A stretch of DNA of 64,000 nucleotides from the NCBI GenBank assembly GCA_022820485.1, contig JAJEFJ010000082.1, forward strand, positions 1 to 64,000. The letters are read 5' to 3'. The notes below the pieces were generated by a model. That model worked only from the letters and a program-made list of their open reading frames with translations. It did no database searches and had not been told where the DNA came from. Positions 8,139-17,181 of the stretch are shown one piece after another; the first letter of the stretch is position 1, and every line of letters starts with the position of its first letter. Source of the stretch: Candidatus Latescibacterota bacterium. Its GTDB lineage: Bacteria > Latescibacterota > UBA2968 > UBA8231. Made by a program: the position numbers and the translations under genes.

Positions 8139-8304
8139 AGATCCTATTGTTGAGGAGATTCGCCAGCACCGCAAGGCCCATGCTGCCGAACATGGAAATG
8201 ACCTTGGACGTATTGTTCAATCGCTCCGCAAGCGCGAACGAGAATCTGATCGTCCGCTGCTAAATCCGGGGCCAAAGAAGCGATTTAGCCCAACTGAGAG
8301 ATGA
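8131..8304 (+). CDS. small conserved charged protein following the TA pair
   Basis: A 57-residue protein starting MIEDPIVEEIRQHRKAHA. The ATG at 8131 has a near-perfect GGAGGAG ribosome site seven bases upstream and overlaps the vapC stop by eight bases. Small proteins with an opening of this kind (EDPIVxEVRxxRxxHA) are common near toxin-antitoxin loci in environmental genomes. Their role is not known to me. It is rich in Arg, Lys and Glu and has no membrane segment. Confidence 0.75.
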   Translation: MIEDPIVEEIRQHRKAHAAEHGNDLGRIVQSLRKRERESDRPLLNPGPKKRFSPTER

Positions 8305-8339
8305 TCTTACATTGCGCGTAGGGTATGGCGTTTAGCGGG

Positions 8340-9389
8340 TCAATCAGCCGGATTGATCAGTTCCGCGACCTCTTTGAGGCGTGCGACCACGGCATTGAGC
8401 ACAGTGTCGTACTCGAGGCCGACCGGCGGATAGATCGGGACCACCAACTGATCGTCCACAAATTCAAGTAGTTCGAGTTCAGGTGCGAGCGGTTGGAGAC
8501 GTTCGCGTATTTCGCTAATGGGCTGCACACCCTCATACAAGTAAAGCCAGAGGGGGGTATCCCTGGCCTCGGCCCACTTGTAGTGGTCGAGCCCAAACCA
8601 CGCATCTGTTCCGGAAAGTTGTAAACCCCTCCCGTATGCAGTGTTTGATCGCGATGTTGTTCCTTTTGCTGCCAATTCTTTCTGTTCCAAGCGTTCGATA
8701 ACATCGTCGACGAGCCCCTCTAGATTTCTTAGGCGGCGTGGGAATTCCGGGCCGAGATCCTCCCGTCGCAACGGCAAAAAGGCTCCGTCGTCCATCTGCT
8801 CGGCAAGTCCTTGTAACTGCTGAATATCGCTCTTCGTGTGCGATTCTCTGGAAGTGCTCGCTCGGGAGTCCATACGATCAAGCAAGTACGTCCAACTGAT
8901 CAGCATCAAGAGGCGCTTGCCGCCGACTGTAGCGCTCCGAAGATTTGCCTCCTCATGCGCGCGGACCAAATCGATCTTCGCTTCCCTTACGAGCCTGCAC
9001 ATTTCTTGCCAGAGCAACTCGAATCTCTTGGCCGGCGCGACGAACAAGAGTGCCGACGCTTGATTTTCCGGCAGTCGTTCGAGGTAGGCGACCGGCTGGT
9101 TATCGGTAAGCCCAGCCCAGAACTTCGCCTCGATCAGTACGCGCTCTTTATTGTGCTGGTCGAAACCGGCGAGATCTGGCCGCGTCCCTTCCTCGCCGCT
9201 GGCCTGCGTTTTTACCCGGGCGATTTCCCCAACCTCTGCGCCGCCGGTTCGCAACACGTCCGAAAGGGCGTGTCGAGCCGCGTCGGACTCCGATAGGATG
9301 TGGCCAAGGGCCTCAACAGCAATATTTTCGTACTTATCGCTGAACTTCTTCTGTAGGGCGAGATGAGCAAGCAACGTCTGTTGTTTCAT
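8340..9389 (-). CDS. PD-(D/E)XK nuclease-like protein
   Basis: A 349-residue protein with a restriction-endonuclease-fold core. RPDLAGFDQHNKERVLIEAKF gives the PD...(E)xK arrangement near residues 75-95, and GTGGAEVGEI-like basic and acidic residues precede it. The rest is helical and not recognised. Such proteins are frequent in defence islands and may act as a stand-alone nuclease, but target and partner are unknown. ATG at 9389 gives the likeliest start; an in-frame ATG at 9416 lacks a ribosome site. It is convergent with the TA module. Confidence 0.7.
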   Translation of the reverse strand: MKQQTLLAHLALQKKFSDKYENIAVEALGHILSESDAARHALSDVLRTGGAEVGEIARVKTQASGEEGTRPDLAGFDQHNKERVLIEAKFWAGLTDNQPVAYLERLPENQASALLFVAPAKRFELLWQEMCRLVREAKIDLVRAHEEANLRSATVGGKRLLMLISWTYLLDRMDSRASTSRESHTKSDIQQLQGLAEQMDDGAFLPLRREDLGPEFPRRLRNLEGLVDDVIERLEQKELAAKGTTSRSNTAYGRGLQLSGTDAWFGLDHYKWAEARDTPLWLYLYEGVQPISEIRERLQPLAPELELLEFVDDQLVVPIYPPVGLEYDTVLNAVVARLKEVAELINPAD

Positions 9390-9476
9390 GAAAATTTTCT
9401 TTTGAATGAGCCGCATTCGGGGTAGCGGCGCATCGTCCGCACGCAGTATGAGGATATGCTTGCAGAGGGTAGGCCC

Positions 9477-9683
9477 TTACTCCGGCTTAGTTTTAGCTAC
9501 TAACGCACCCCGCGACCCCTCGATGAGGCCCTCAATGCGAGCCATCCGCTCGCCAAGTTCCGAAATATCGGAACTCAGGTTCCACAAAAATGCAAGAATA
9601 GCCAATAGACCGGCTAGATTGAGCCAACCCAATCCCACCTGAGCGCCTATAGGAGTGCGGGTATCAGCGGGTGAAGACTCCAT
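9477..9683 (-). CDS. small single-pass membrane protein
   Basis: 68 residues with one hydrophobic helix (VGLGWLNLAGLLAILAFLWNL, about 15-35) followed by an amphipathic coiled segment (ISELGERMARIEGLIEGSRG). The start is secured by an AAGGAGG ribosome site six bases upstream of ATG at 9683. I do not recognise the family. It lies alone between the nuclease and the sugar-acid operon, with about 100 bases on either side. Confidence 0.65.
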   Translation of the reverse strand: MESSPADTRTPIGAQVGLGWLNLAGLLAILAFLWNLSSDISELGERMARIEGLIEGSRGALVAKTKPE

Positions 9684-9784
9684 TTTGACCTCCTTTTTGG
9701 TTAGTGCAGTTTGTGTGGTACAGAGTATACGCGGCCAAGGCTGGATGTCAAAATTCAGCGGGCTATTGGACGTTTTCTTAGCGA

Positions 9785-10915
9785 CTAAAAATCCGCGAAG
9801 GAGCCGTCCTCTGGGTGGCGGCGCATCGTCCGTTGCCGCCAAGGGCCTCGGTGGGTAGCCGCTTCCAGACCGTCTGGGTCGATCTCCACGCCTAGTCCCG
9901 GCCCTTGGGGCAATTCCACGAATCCATCCTGCATCTGCAAGGGATTGGTGAAAAACCCTTCGCCGCTGCCGCCGCCGTATTCCATGATGAGGAAGTTGGG
10001 CGTACCGGCCATCGCGTGTACGGAGGCGACGATGCCGAGGGGGTCGGCGGCGTTGTGGGGCGCGACGGTGATCTCGTGGACTTCGGCTAGGGCGGCGATC
10101 TTTTTCATTTCGAGAATGCCGCCGCAGTGGCGGATATCGGGTTGGACGATGGCCGCGGCCTTGTGCTCGCACAATTCGCGGAAGCCCCAGCGGGTGGCGC
10201 AGCGCTCGCCGGTGGCGATGGGGATGGAGGTCGAGCGCGTCAGTTCGAGCAGGGGGCCGATGTTGTCGGTGGAACGGGTCGGCTCCTCGACGAAGAGCGG
10301 CTTGAGTGGCTCAAGTTCGCGCAGGAGCACTTTGGCCAATGCCGGGCTGGTGGCACGGTGGAAGTCGATGGCGATGTCGATGGCTGGGCCGACGGCTTCG
10401 CGCATGGCTGCAATGAGGGACACGACCCGCTCAATTCCTGCTGGCGTCTCGATGGGGCGCACGGGATTGGGGAAGGGGGTGGTTTTGAGGGCTGTAAAGC
10501 CTTGTTCGACGCGCTGACGGGCGGTTTGGGCGGCTTGCTCTGGAGTGGGGCCTCCGGCCGCTCCATAGACTCGGATTCTCTCGCGTACTGATCCGCCTAA
10601 TAGCTTCCACACAGGTAAGTTAGCGGTTTTACCTAAAATATCCAGACAAGCCATTTCTATGCCGCTGAGGGCCGCCAACAAGATCGGCATCTGGCGGGAA
10701 TAGCTGGATCGGTAGAGGGTCTGCCAGTGGTCTTCGATTTGCAAGGGGTCGCGGCCGATCAGGTAATCGCCCATGTCGAGGATGGCTCGCTCCACCGTGC
10801 GGCCGTGTTCGTAGTTCATGGGCGCACCCAGACCGGTGAGGCCAGCGTCGGTTTCGACTTGGAGCAAGAGGCCGCGATTGTTGAGCGGCGTGACGTCGAA
10901 GTGGGTTATTTTCAC
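9785..10915 (-). CDS. mandelate racemase/galactonate dehydratase-like enolase-superfamily enzyme
   Basis: 376 aa. The enolase-superfamily barrel shows IAIDFHRATSP (metal Asp and catalytic His pair as in D-galactonate dehydratase), VEEP, ATGER and QPDIRHCGGI ligand strands, and VAPHNAADPLG with the second catalytic His. These features fit dehydration of a sugar acid to a 2-keto-3-deoxy acid; the exact sugar is not determined. It is the last gene of a leftward operon. GTG at 10915 has AAAGGAG upstream and lies four bases after the previous stop. Confidence 0.88.
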   Translation of the reverse strand: MKITHFDVTPLNNRGLLLQVETDAGLTGLGAPMNYEHGRTVERAILDMGDYLIGRDPLQIEDHWQTLYRSSYSRQMPILLAALSGIEMACLDILGKTANLPVWKLLGGSVRERIRVYGAAGGPTPEQAAQTARQRVEQGFTALKTTPFPNPVRPIETPAGIERVVSLIAAMREAVGPAIDIAIDFHRATSPALAKVLLRELEPLKPLFVEEPTRSTDNIGPLLELTRSTSIPIATGERCATRWGFRELCEHKAAAIVQPDIRHCGGILEMKKIAALAEVHEITVAPHNAADPLGIVASVHAMAGTPNFLIMEYGGGSGEGFFTNPLQMQDGFVELPQGPGLGVEIDPDGLEAATHRGPWRQRTMRRHPEDGSFADF

Positions 10916-10919
10916 CTTC

Positions 10920-11906
10920 TTACTCCTTTAGCCACGCTTTGATCCGTGGGTGGTCGAGGACCTCTGGATTGAGGATGTGTTCGGGCTGGCGGCCGGCGAT
11001 GGCGGCTGAGACTTGCTCGATGCCTTTGGCGTCGAGGCGCATGGTGGATTCGACCGTAATGCCGGCGTTGTGGTTGGTGCAGATGATGCGCGGGTGGTCC
11101 TTGTGGATGGCGCGGGTGTCGTTGACGGGGTCATCGACCACGTAGTAGTAGAGTTTTTCCTCCTCAATGGCGCGGTGGACGTCCTCGTCGTTGACGAGAT
11201 TGCCTCTGGAGGGATTGATCAGCGAGGCATGGGGCTGCATCAGGCTGAGTAGGTCGTAGTGGACGATGGTCTCGTCGCCCGAGACGTGGAGCGAAACCGT
11301 GTCGCTCTCGCGAAAGAGCGTTTCGGGCGAGTCGGCGACTTCAGCCCCGTATTGGGCGGCGATGTCGGCGATGTCGGGGCGGGTGTCATAGATGAGTAGG
11401 CGACCGCCCTCGCCCAAGAGCGGCACGGCGCGCTGGGCTACCTCTTGGCCGATGCGGCCACAGCCGTACAGGCCGAGGGTGGTGTATTGGGCCTCATAGG
11501 TGCGGATGATGGAGAAATCGCCTCGGTGAGAGAGGTGATTGAGGGTATAGACTCGCTTGAGGGTGGCCATCCACTGGGCGATGGCGTATTCGGCGACGGC
11601 GTCCATGTGAACCGGTGTCACGGTGATGATCACACCGTAGCGCGTGGCCCCTGGAACATTGACCTTGTCAAAACCGACGCCCCAGCGGGCGACGATACGC
11701 AAATCCTCGGCCGCTTCGTAAAATTCGTCCGTATAGACCGATGAACTGGCGATAGAGGCGATCAGGTTAGGAGCGTGTTCGGGGGTGAGGACGGCTGGCT
11801 CTGGGACGAGGGTGCCGAGGGAACGGAGCTTTTCGAGGCCCTGTTCGCGCTCGCTGGAGGCGAATTCGGCGTTTTGGAACTGGGCAGTGAGCATGATATT
11901 CGGCAT
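10920..11906 (-). CDS. D-isomer-specific 2-hydroxyacid dehydrogenase
   Basis: NAD-dependent dehydrogenase of 328 aa. The nucleotide-binding motif GLYGCGRIGQEVA lies near 148-160, and the conserved Arg in INPSRGNLV and the Glu/Asp region that follows are present. The usual catalytic His is found in TNHNAGITVES, where most family members read PHxAG. It would reduce or oxidise a 2-hydroxy/2-keto acid of the same pathway as its neighbours. ATG at 11906; ribokinase precedes it in the operon with a 25-base gap. Confidence 0.88.
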   Translation of the reverse strand: MPNIMLTAQFQNAEFASSEREQGLEKLRSLGTLVPEPAVLTPEHAPNLIASIASSSVYTDEFYEAAEDLRIVARWGVGFDKVNVPGATRYGVIITVTPVHMDAVAEYAIAQWMATLKRVYTLNHLSHRGDFSIIRTYEAQYTTLGLYGCGRIGQEVAQRAVPLLGEGGRLLIYDTRPDIADIAAQYGAEVADSPETLFRESDTVSLHVSGDETIVHYDLLSLMQPHASLINPSRGNLVNDEDVHRAIEEEKLYYYVVDDPVNDTRAIHKDHPRIICTNHNAGITVESTMRLDAKGIEQVSAAIAGRQPEHILNPEVLDHPRIKAWLKE

Positions 11907-11931
11907 GTGTATTCCTTTCTACTACAATGGA

Positions 11932-12804
11932 TTAATCTACTTCATCTGCGGCTGGAATTGAATCCATCGCTCCCGGACGGGTGACGCAGAGAGCGGCGGC
12001 CTGCACCGCGCGGGTCATGGCATCTCGCGCGGTCATGTCGGCGGTCAGGCCCTGAAGAAAATAGCCGATGAAGGTGTCTCCCGCACCTGTCGTATCGACT
12101 GCTTCGACCTGTGGTGCTGGAAGGTGGAATGCCTCGCGGTCGGTGCGGTAGTGGACGCCGGCTGCGCCGAGAGTGAGGACGATTGCGGCATGTGGATAGG
12201 CAGCGGCAAGCACGGCGAGTGCCTGTTCGGGAGTCTCCTCAGCGACGAGGCTTTGGGCCTCGGTCTGGTTGACTACGAGCCAATGGACGAGTTCGAGCGG
12301 GTAATCGCGTATCTCTGGGTCGCAGGGCGCGGGATTTAAGCAGATGCGCAGCTCTCGTTTAGCGGCTGCGGCCATGATATACGGGACGTCGTTTATCTCG
12401 TTTTGCAGCAGTAGGATGTCGCCCGCGCCAAAGTGGGACAGGGTCGCATCGATGGCCCCTCTGTCTATTTGGGCATTGGCCCCGGCAAAGAGGACAATAC
12501 TGTTTTGGCCGTGGTGGTCAACTTGGATAATAGCTTGGCCAGTAGGGACATCGCCGACGCGGATGTGCTGCACATCCACGCCCAGTCCAGCCAATTTATC
12601 GACTAGCCATTGCCCGTCCGGCCCGACTTGGCCAGCGTGGAAGACGCGTGCGCCAGCGCGGGCAAGGGCGGCCGATTGATTCGCACCCTTGCCGCCAGCA
12701 AAGACTTGGTGAGAAGAACTGGCAATGGTCTCGCCCGGGCGGGCGATGTGTTCGACTTGGTAAACGAGGTCGATGTTGAGCGAGCCGAAGTTGAGGATTT
12801 TCAC
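11932..12804 (-). CDS. ribokinase-like PfkB sugar kinase
   Basis: Carbohydrate kinase of 290 aa with the two PfkB signatures: AGGKGANQSAALARAG near 37-52 and DTTGAGDTFIGYFLQG near 237-252, the latter holding the catalytic Asp. Asn/Asp at GSLNIDLV near the N-terminus binds sugar. Overall similarity is closest to ribokinase, but the pathway (sugar acids) leaves the substrate open. The start is a GTG at 12804 that overlaps the methyltransferase stop as GTGA, so translation is probably coupled to the restriction-modification pair. Confidence 0.88.
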   Translation of the reverse strand: MKILNFGSLNIDLVYQVEHIARPGETIASSSHQVFAGGKGANQSAALARAGARVFHAGQVGPDGQWLVDKLAGLGVDVQHIRVGDVPTGQAIIQVDHHGQNSIVLFAGANAQIDRGAIDATLSHFGAGDILLLQNEINDVPYIMAAAAKRELRICLNPAPCDPEIRDYPLELVHWLVVNQTEAQSLVAEETPEQALAVLAAAYPHAAIVLTLGAAGVHYRTDREAFHLPAPQVEAVDTTGAGDTFIGYFLQGLTADMTARDAMTRAVQAAALCVTRPGAMDSIPAADEVD

Positions 12805-13811
12805 TGTGTTTGATAGAACGCCTCTAAGTCCCGCAGCATGAACTCCATCTGCTCAGGACCTTTTTGATAGGTGCTGAACGATTGTACCGCGGCGTTTGCA
12901 ATAGCCACCGACTGCTTTTCCTTGTCAATGCCGATGTATCGCCTTCCTTCACTCAGAGAGGCCAAGGCCGTCGTGCCGCTGCCCACAAAGCAATCGAGAA
13001 CGATGTCGTCCGGATCAGTAAACAGTTTGATCGCTCGCCGCGGCAACTCGATGGGAAACTTAGAATCATGATCTGAATTGCTGCGGACAGAGGGGATTTC
13101 CCATACTCCTCTGGAACCCCAATCCACCCATTCTTTTTTTGTAAGCCTCGATCTATCCACTTTCGTTATACCCGGTTTCCAAAATATATACAGGTATTCG
13201 GACTCATCTACCGAGCGATATGATATAGTGTGCCAGCGCGAGTTTTCCCAAGCAGCATCTTTTACCCACAAGCGCCGGTCATATAAATAAAAGCCAGCGT
13301 CTGTTGCAGATGATTCTATCAATCCGCCAACTAGGTAAATCCTTGTTTGGAGTTGATATTTTCCACCTCGGATGTTGTTGCCGTTGAGCCGACGGTCAAT
13401 TGTTTGCTCGCTGCATCCAAAGTATGCTGCGAGTTGATAGCGATTCCAATCAGGATGCTGCTGTTTAACATCGATAACATCCTCTTTTGTCAGTGATATT
13501 TTTCTGCGAGAAATGTTTTCTGCCATAATTTTCGGCATACTTTCGTCTTTGAAACACAGTATATCGGCGATATTTATCACCAGAAAGCCGCCTGGCTTAA
13601 TAATGGGAAAATGTAGCTTGATCACATCGCGCAAGAGTTTCTGCCAATCAGCAAAAGACAAATCTCGTTCATATTCTTTACCGACGTAATAAGGAGGCGA
13701 CCATATACTCAGAGCAATGGATTCTCGCTCAATTCTTTTTAGAAGCTGCCGAGAATCACCGTGGTATATTTTGTTAGGAACGAGTGCATCAAGCACCTTT
13801 ACGACTGCCAT
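12801..13811 (-). CDS. DNA (N4-cytosine-type) methyltransferase of an SfiI-like R-M system
   Basis: 336 aa. The catalytic motif SPPY is at 38-41 and the AdoMet motif DCFVGSGTT lies near 280, an order typical of beta-class amino-methyltransferases; SPPY favours N4-cytosine. A middle segment (VIDVKQQHPDWNRYQLAAYFGCSEQTIDRRL) looks like an inserted helix-turn-helix. It overlaps the restriction enzyme gene by 13 bases and ends on the ribokinase start. Base composition is markedly more AT-rich than the sugar genes on either side, suggesting transfer. Confidence 0.88.
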   Translation of the reverse strand: MAVVKVLDALVPNKIYHGDSRQLLKRIERESIALSIWSPPYYVGKEYERDLSFADWQKLLRDVIKLHFPIIKPGGFLVINIADILCFKDESMPKIMAENISRRKISLTKEDVIDVKQQHPDWNRYQLAAYFGCSEQTIDRRLNGNNIRGGKYQLQTRIYLVGGLIESSATDAGFYLYDRRLWVKDAAWENSRWHTISYRSVDESEYLYIFWKPGITKVDRSRLTKKEWVDWGSRGVWEIPSVRSNSDHDSKFPIELPRRAIKLFTDPDDIVLDCFVGSGTTALASLSEGRRYIGIDKEKQSVAIANAAVQSFSTYQKGPEQMEFMLRDLEAFYQTQ

Positions 13812-14515
13812 GATCCTATACGCTCCTTTTTTTGTTGGTTATAAATGAGTTTTTGAACTCGCCACGAAGCCTTGTCTTTTAATTTTTTAAAGCTCACTCT
13901 TACTCTGAAATCCTCGCCTCGTTGCGGTGCATTTCTACCAGCTAGCCAGAACCCGTCATCAACTGTTGGATTGTACGTTGTTTGCAATTTCCCGTTTGGA
14001 ATTGCTGCAATAGTAACTTCACTCAAATGATGAATACCGTCATTATCATGGTACATGAAATGAATGAGGCATGTAGTTGTCAGATAACCCTCACCTCCAT
14101 ATTCGGATATTTCTGGCAAAAATCCTTTTTCATCAACATCGACACCAGACCGATTTTGTCTTACGTACATGGAAGTCTGAGACATCTGGATAGTTGCAGA
14201 CCTATTTTCCTTTTCTGCTTTTGAATCAATGAACAATGCTTGCCTAACGGTTTGGTCAGGTAGAATTACATATCTTGCTTTCTTGTAGTCAACCGTCCCG
14301 TACACTCTCTCTTGCACATTAAATCCCGAAAGCCGGTCGAGCAATTCTCTCATTATGTCTTCAGCAATATCTTTAACTTTATCGGGCGATTCGAGGAATA
14401 TCTTATACGCTTCTATCCCAAAATCATAAACTGCTTGGAATATCCAGCGTAACGTGAGCTTTTCGATGTCCTCGATTTCATCCAAGGATAGGGTGTTTGG
14501 ATCTTTTGGTGTCAT
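13799..14515 (-). CDS. SfiI-family type II restriction endonuclease
   Basis: 238 aa. I recognise similarity to R.SfiI from memory: LSLDEIEDIEKLTLR at the start, GTVDYKKARY, FIDSKAEKENRSATIQMSQ, and YNPTVDDGFWLAGRNAPQRGE near the C-terminus. Candidate catalytic residues Asp76, Asp97 and Lys99 keep the spacing of SfiI Asp79, Asp100 and Lys102. SfiI is a tetramer cutting GGCCN5GGCC; whether this enzyme shares that specificity is unknown. The gene is AT-rich and lies upstream of its methyltransferase. Confidence 0.82.
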   Translation of the reverse strand: MTPKDPNTLSLDEIEDIEKLTLRWIFQAVYDFGIEAYKIFLESPDKVKDIAEDIMRELLDRLSGFNVQERVYGTVDYKKARYVILPDQTVRQALFIDSKAEKENRSATIQMSQTSMYVRQNRSGVDVDEKGFLPEISEYGGEGYLTTTCLIHFMYHDNDGIHHLSEVTIAAIPNGKLQTTYNPTVDDGFWLAGRNAPQRGEDFRVRVSFKKLKDKASWRVQKLIYNQQKKERIGSWQS

Positions 14516-14551
14516 GTGCTTTGCTTTCTACAACGGAATAGGATATTAACG

Positions 14552-15292
14552 CTAGGTTGTCGCTTCGCGGTAGGCGGCCTGTGCCGTGGCTTCCAAAAAC
14601 CGCATGTCGTTGCTGAAGTCAATGAACTGGAAGCCCTCGGCGATGCGCCGTTTGACTTCCGCGGAATCCTTGACTGGGATGCCGCTGGGTTTGCCGGCTT
14701 TGGCGCAGCCGGCGCGAAAAGCCTGCAAAGCAGCCTCGTGGTCGGGGTGGCCAGCGGCGACGCCCATGGACATGGCCAAATCGCCCGGTCCGAGGAAGCC
14801 GATATCGACGCCTTCGACGCGGGCGATGGCCTCGGCGTTTTCAATGCCCTCCATATCCTCGATCTGCGGAATGCAAAGGACGGCGTCGTCAAAGCGCTGG
14901 CGATAGTCTGGGGCCAACGTGACGCAGCGGCCCGTGCCGACCGACCGGTTGCCGCGCGGTGGATAGCGCACGGCTTGGGCTAGTTTTTTGGCCTGCTCTG
15001 GGGTGCTGACGTGCGGGAAGACCAAGCCCCAAGCCCCAGCGTCGAGTAGGCGGGCGGCCGTGGTCGGGTCGTGGTCCCAGGCGCGGGCCAAGGGCAGGGC
15101 ACCCCGCGCCTCGATGGCGCGGAAGGTGTGGGCGATATGGCCGAGGTCAAAGGCCGAGTGCTCGGCATCGACCACTAGCCATTTGAAGCCGGCCGCAGCC
15201 ATGACTTCGGCTGCCAGTGGCGAGGTTAGGTTGAGCCAGGAGCCGATGGAGGATTGACCGGCGGCAAGTTGTTCTTTGATAGGGTTTTGCAT
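14552..15292 (-). CDS. HpcH/HpaI-type 2-keto-3-deoxy sugar-acid aldolase
   Basis: Class II metal-dependent aldolase of 246 aa. Features of the family: WLVVDAEHSAFDL with the catalytic His, QIEDMEGIENAEAIARVEGVDIGFLGPGDLAMSMG with metal-binding Glu and Asp. It would split a 2-keto-3-deoxy acid to pyruvate (or a related keto acid) plus an aldehyde, which fits a dehydratase at the other end of the operon. ATG at 15292 is the first gene of the leftward run. GC is high, unlike the next two genes. Confidence 0.88.
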   Translation of the reverse strand: MQNPIKEQLAAGQSSIGSWLNLTSPLAAEVMAAAGFKWLVVDAEHSAFDLGHIAHTFRAIEARGALPLARAWDHDPTTAARLLDAGAWGLVFPHVSTPEQAKKLAQAVRYPPRGNRSVGTGRCVTLAPDYRQRFDDAVLCIPQIEDMEGIENAEAIARVEGVDIGFLGPGDLAMSMGVAAGHPDHEAALQAFRAGCAKAGKPSGIPVKDSAEVKRRIAEGFQFIDFSNDMRFLEATAQAAYREATT

Positions 15293-15351
15293 GAGATACC
15301 TAATCTGTGGGTGTAATTGGGTTTACGGTCTAAGGGACGGCAGCGAGTGTC

Positions 15352-15648
15352 TCAAATCCGCGTTTCTAGCCACCGCTTCAAGGATTTTTGGCTCTCACCG
15401 GAAGGCCTACCCGCTAGCAAGCCCTCCACGCTGATATCCTCGTCTAGGTCGGGCCAGTGGATTCCTTGGCCTACACCGGTAAGCCGCCAGTTGCGTCTTT
15501 CTGCATGGGTCGCATGAACTAGCCTAGGATACCAAGCCAACGGAACGGAGATGGTCCGCCCGTCGGAAAGATCCGCCATTAGGGTATCGTCGGTAACTTC
15601 CACTCTCTCAGCTTCCGGCACCTTCAAGTCAATCGTCGAAATATCCAT
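15352..15648 (-). CDS. DUF2442-domain protein
   Basis: 98 residues from ATG at 15648. The segment ADLSDGRTISVPLAWYPRLVHATHAERRNWRLTG with IHWPDLDEDISVEGLLAG is the DUF2442 signature. These proteins usually pair with DUF4160 proteins, as here, where the upstream gene overlaps by 20 bases. The pair is often suspected to be a toxin-antitoxin module, but I know of no proof. The C-terminal GRPSGESQKSLKRWLETR is a basic tail. Confidence 0.85.
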   Translation of the reverse strand: MDISTIDLKVPEAERVEVTDDTLMADLSDGRTISVPLAWYPRLVHATHAERRNWRLTGVGQGIHWPDLDEDISVEGLLAGRPSGESQKSLKRWLETRI

Positions 15649-15865
15649 CCCAGGCCTCCATAAGAACAGTTTGATTTTTCTCAATTATTCTTGCAATCTG
15701 GCGTATCTCTGAGCGCGTTAGACCTCCGCTCTTTTGTAGCCTCACTGGGTCCAGCCAGAATTTGGCTACTCGGTCGTCGCGTTCTACATGGACGTGCTGA
15801 GGTTCGGTGTGATCACTTGCATAGAAGAAGAAGCGATACGGCCCTTCTCTCAACACTGTCGGCAT
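15629..15865 (-). CDS. DUF4160-domain protein
   Basis: 78 residues with the DUF4160 pattern: PTVLREGPYRFFFYASDHTEPQHVHVERDD (conserved EPxHVHV) and AKFWLDPVRL, then a helical end with EAWDGYF. ATG at 15865. It is the first gene of a two-gene unit with DUF2442, overlapping by 20 bases. Function not established; the surface His cluster suggests metal or nucleic-acid binding. Confidence 0.85.
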   Translation of the reverse strand: MPTVLREGPYRFFFYASDHTEPQHVHVERDDRVAKFWLDPVRLQKSGGLTRSEIRQIARIIEKNQTVLMEAWDGYFDD

Positions 15866-15909
15866 CGCTTATAACTATGTCACTGATTCGCTAAGCACGG
15901 CAAAAGGGC

Positions 15910-17046
15910 CTAGCTAGCGGCAATCAGCTCGTCAACTTGCTCTTTGAGCACGTCGAGGACCTCGTCGTACGGAAACTGGCCGATGAGTTGGGGGCCGCGT
16001 TTGAGGTTGACGAAGTTGGGGGCGCACCACAGTCCCAAGTCGGCGTCGTCGGTCTCGCCTGGGCCGTTGACCCGGCAGCCCATGACGGCGATGGTGATCT
16101 GGTGATCGCGGGCGTACTCGGTTAGCTCGCGCACTTGGTGGGCTAGGTCGATGAAGGCTTCGTTTTCCACCCGCGAGCAGGAGGGGCAGGAGATGATGTT
16201 CAGTCCGGCCGGGAGCAACTTGGGGACTGAGCGGAAGCGGCCCGAGTAAATGTCGTCGAGGATCTGTCGCCCGACTTTGACCTCTTCGCCCTTGTCGTCA
16301 AACGGCAAGGTCAGGGAGACGCGAATGGTGTCGCCGATGCCGGCGCTGATGAGCTGTTCAAAGGCAATGCGGGTCTTGATCACGCCTTCGGGGGGCATCC
16401 CGGCCTCGGTGACGCCGAGGTGCAGCGGCACGTCGGGCCGCTGTTGGGCAAAGCGGGTGTTGGCGGCAATGACCTTGGCCGGATCGGAGTCCTTGAGCGA
16501 GACGCAGTAGCGAGTGAAACCCAAGCGGTCGAGCAACTCGCAGTGCTCTAAGGCCGAGGCGATCATGGGCGAGATGGAGTCCTCGGCCGGAAAGCGTTCG
16601 GCTTGGGCCGGATCGACCGAGCCGCAGTTGACTCCCACGCGCAGGGCGCAATCGTGCTTGGCGGCCTCGTCGGCAATAAAGGCGACCTTGTCGGCGACCA
16701 GCTTGTTCTTTTCGTGGTGGTAGAGGTGCCCGGGGTTGTAGCGTATTTTTTCTACGTGCGGTGCCACGCTGCTCACCAAGCGATAGTTTTCTTGCAAATC
16801 CACGGACAGCGGCACGTCAACGGTCGGCGCGATTTGGGCGAGGGCTTCCACGTCTTTTTTGCTATCTACGGCCACGCGGATGACGTCTGCGCCGGCCTCG
16901 GCCAAGAGCCGCAGTTGGCGGATAGTGGCCTCTGTGTCTTGGGTGCGAGTAGCGGCCATACTCTGCACGGCAACGGGGTTATCGCCGCCAATGGTCGTGC
17001 GGCCGATTTGAACTGAGCGGGTGGGATTCCGAGTCGTTGGGTTCAT
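15910..17046 (-). CDS. ispG: (E)-4-hydroxy-3-methylbut-2-enyl-diphosphate synthase IspG
   Basis: Iron-sulfur enzyme of the non-mevalonate isoprenoid pathway (378 aa). The TIM-barrel opening NPTTRNPTRSVQIG and VAVQSMAATRTQDTEATI are typical of GcpE/IspG, and the C-terminal 4Fe-4S ligands are in CPSCSRVENEAF and VMGCRVNGPGE. ATG at 17046 is preferred because the upstream in-frame extension is basic, unlike the family and lacks a ribosome site. It is a housekeeping gene transcribed leftwards and flanked by accessory modules. Confidence 0.95.
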   Translation of the reverse strand: MNPTTRNPTRSVQIGRTTIGGDNPVAVQSMAATRTQDTEATIRQLRLLAEAGADVIRVAVDSKKDVEALAQIAPTVDVPLSVDLQENYRLVSSVAPHVEKIRYNPGHLYHHEKNKLVADKVAFIADEAAKHDCALRVGVNCGSVDPAQAERFPAEDSISPMIASALEHCELLDRLGFTRYCVSLKDSDPAKVIAANTRFAQQRPDVPLHLGVTEAGMPPEGVIKTRIAFEQLISAGIGDTIRVSLTLPFDDKGEEVKVGRQILDDIYSGRFRSVPKLLPAGLNIISCPSCSRVENEAFIDLAHQVRELTEYARDHQITIAVMGCRVNGPGETDDADLGLWCAPNFVNLKRGPQLIGQFPYDEVLDVLKEQVDELIAAS

Positions 17047-17181
17047 GTTCCAAAAGTTAAACGCGAGGTCCTGTTTGTCAAAGGAAGGAGACGCAGTGGG
17101 GCGTTGTCTCTTGCTGGAAACGCGCCTCTTTGTGTATTTGTGTATGTTGCAGTGCATTCAATTGATTAAGGAGTTTTTGCA

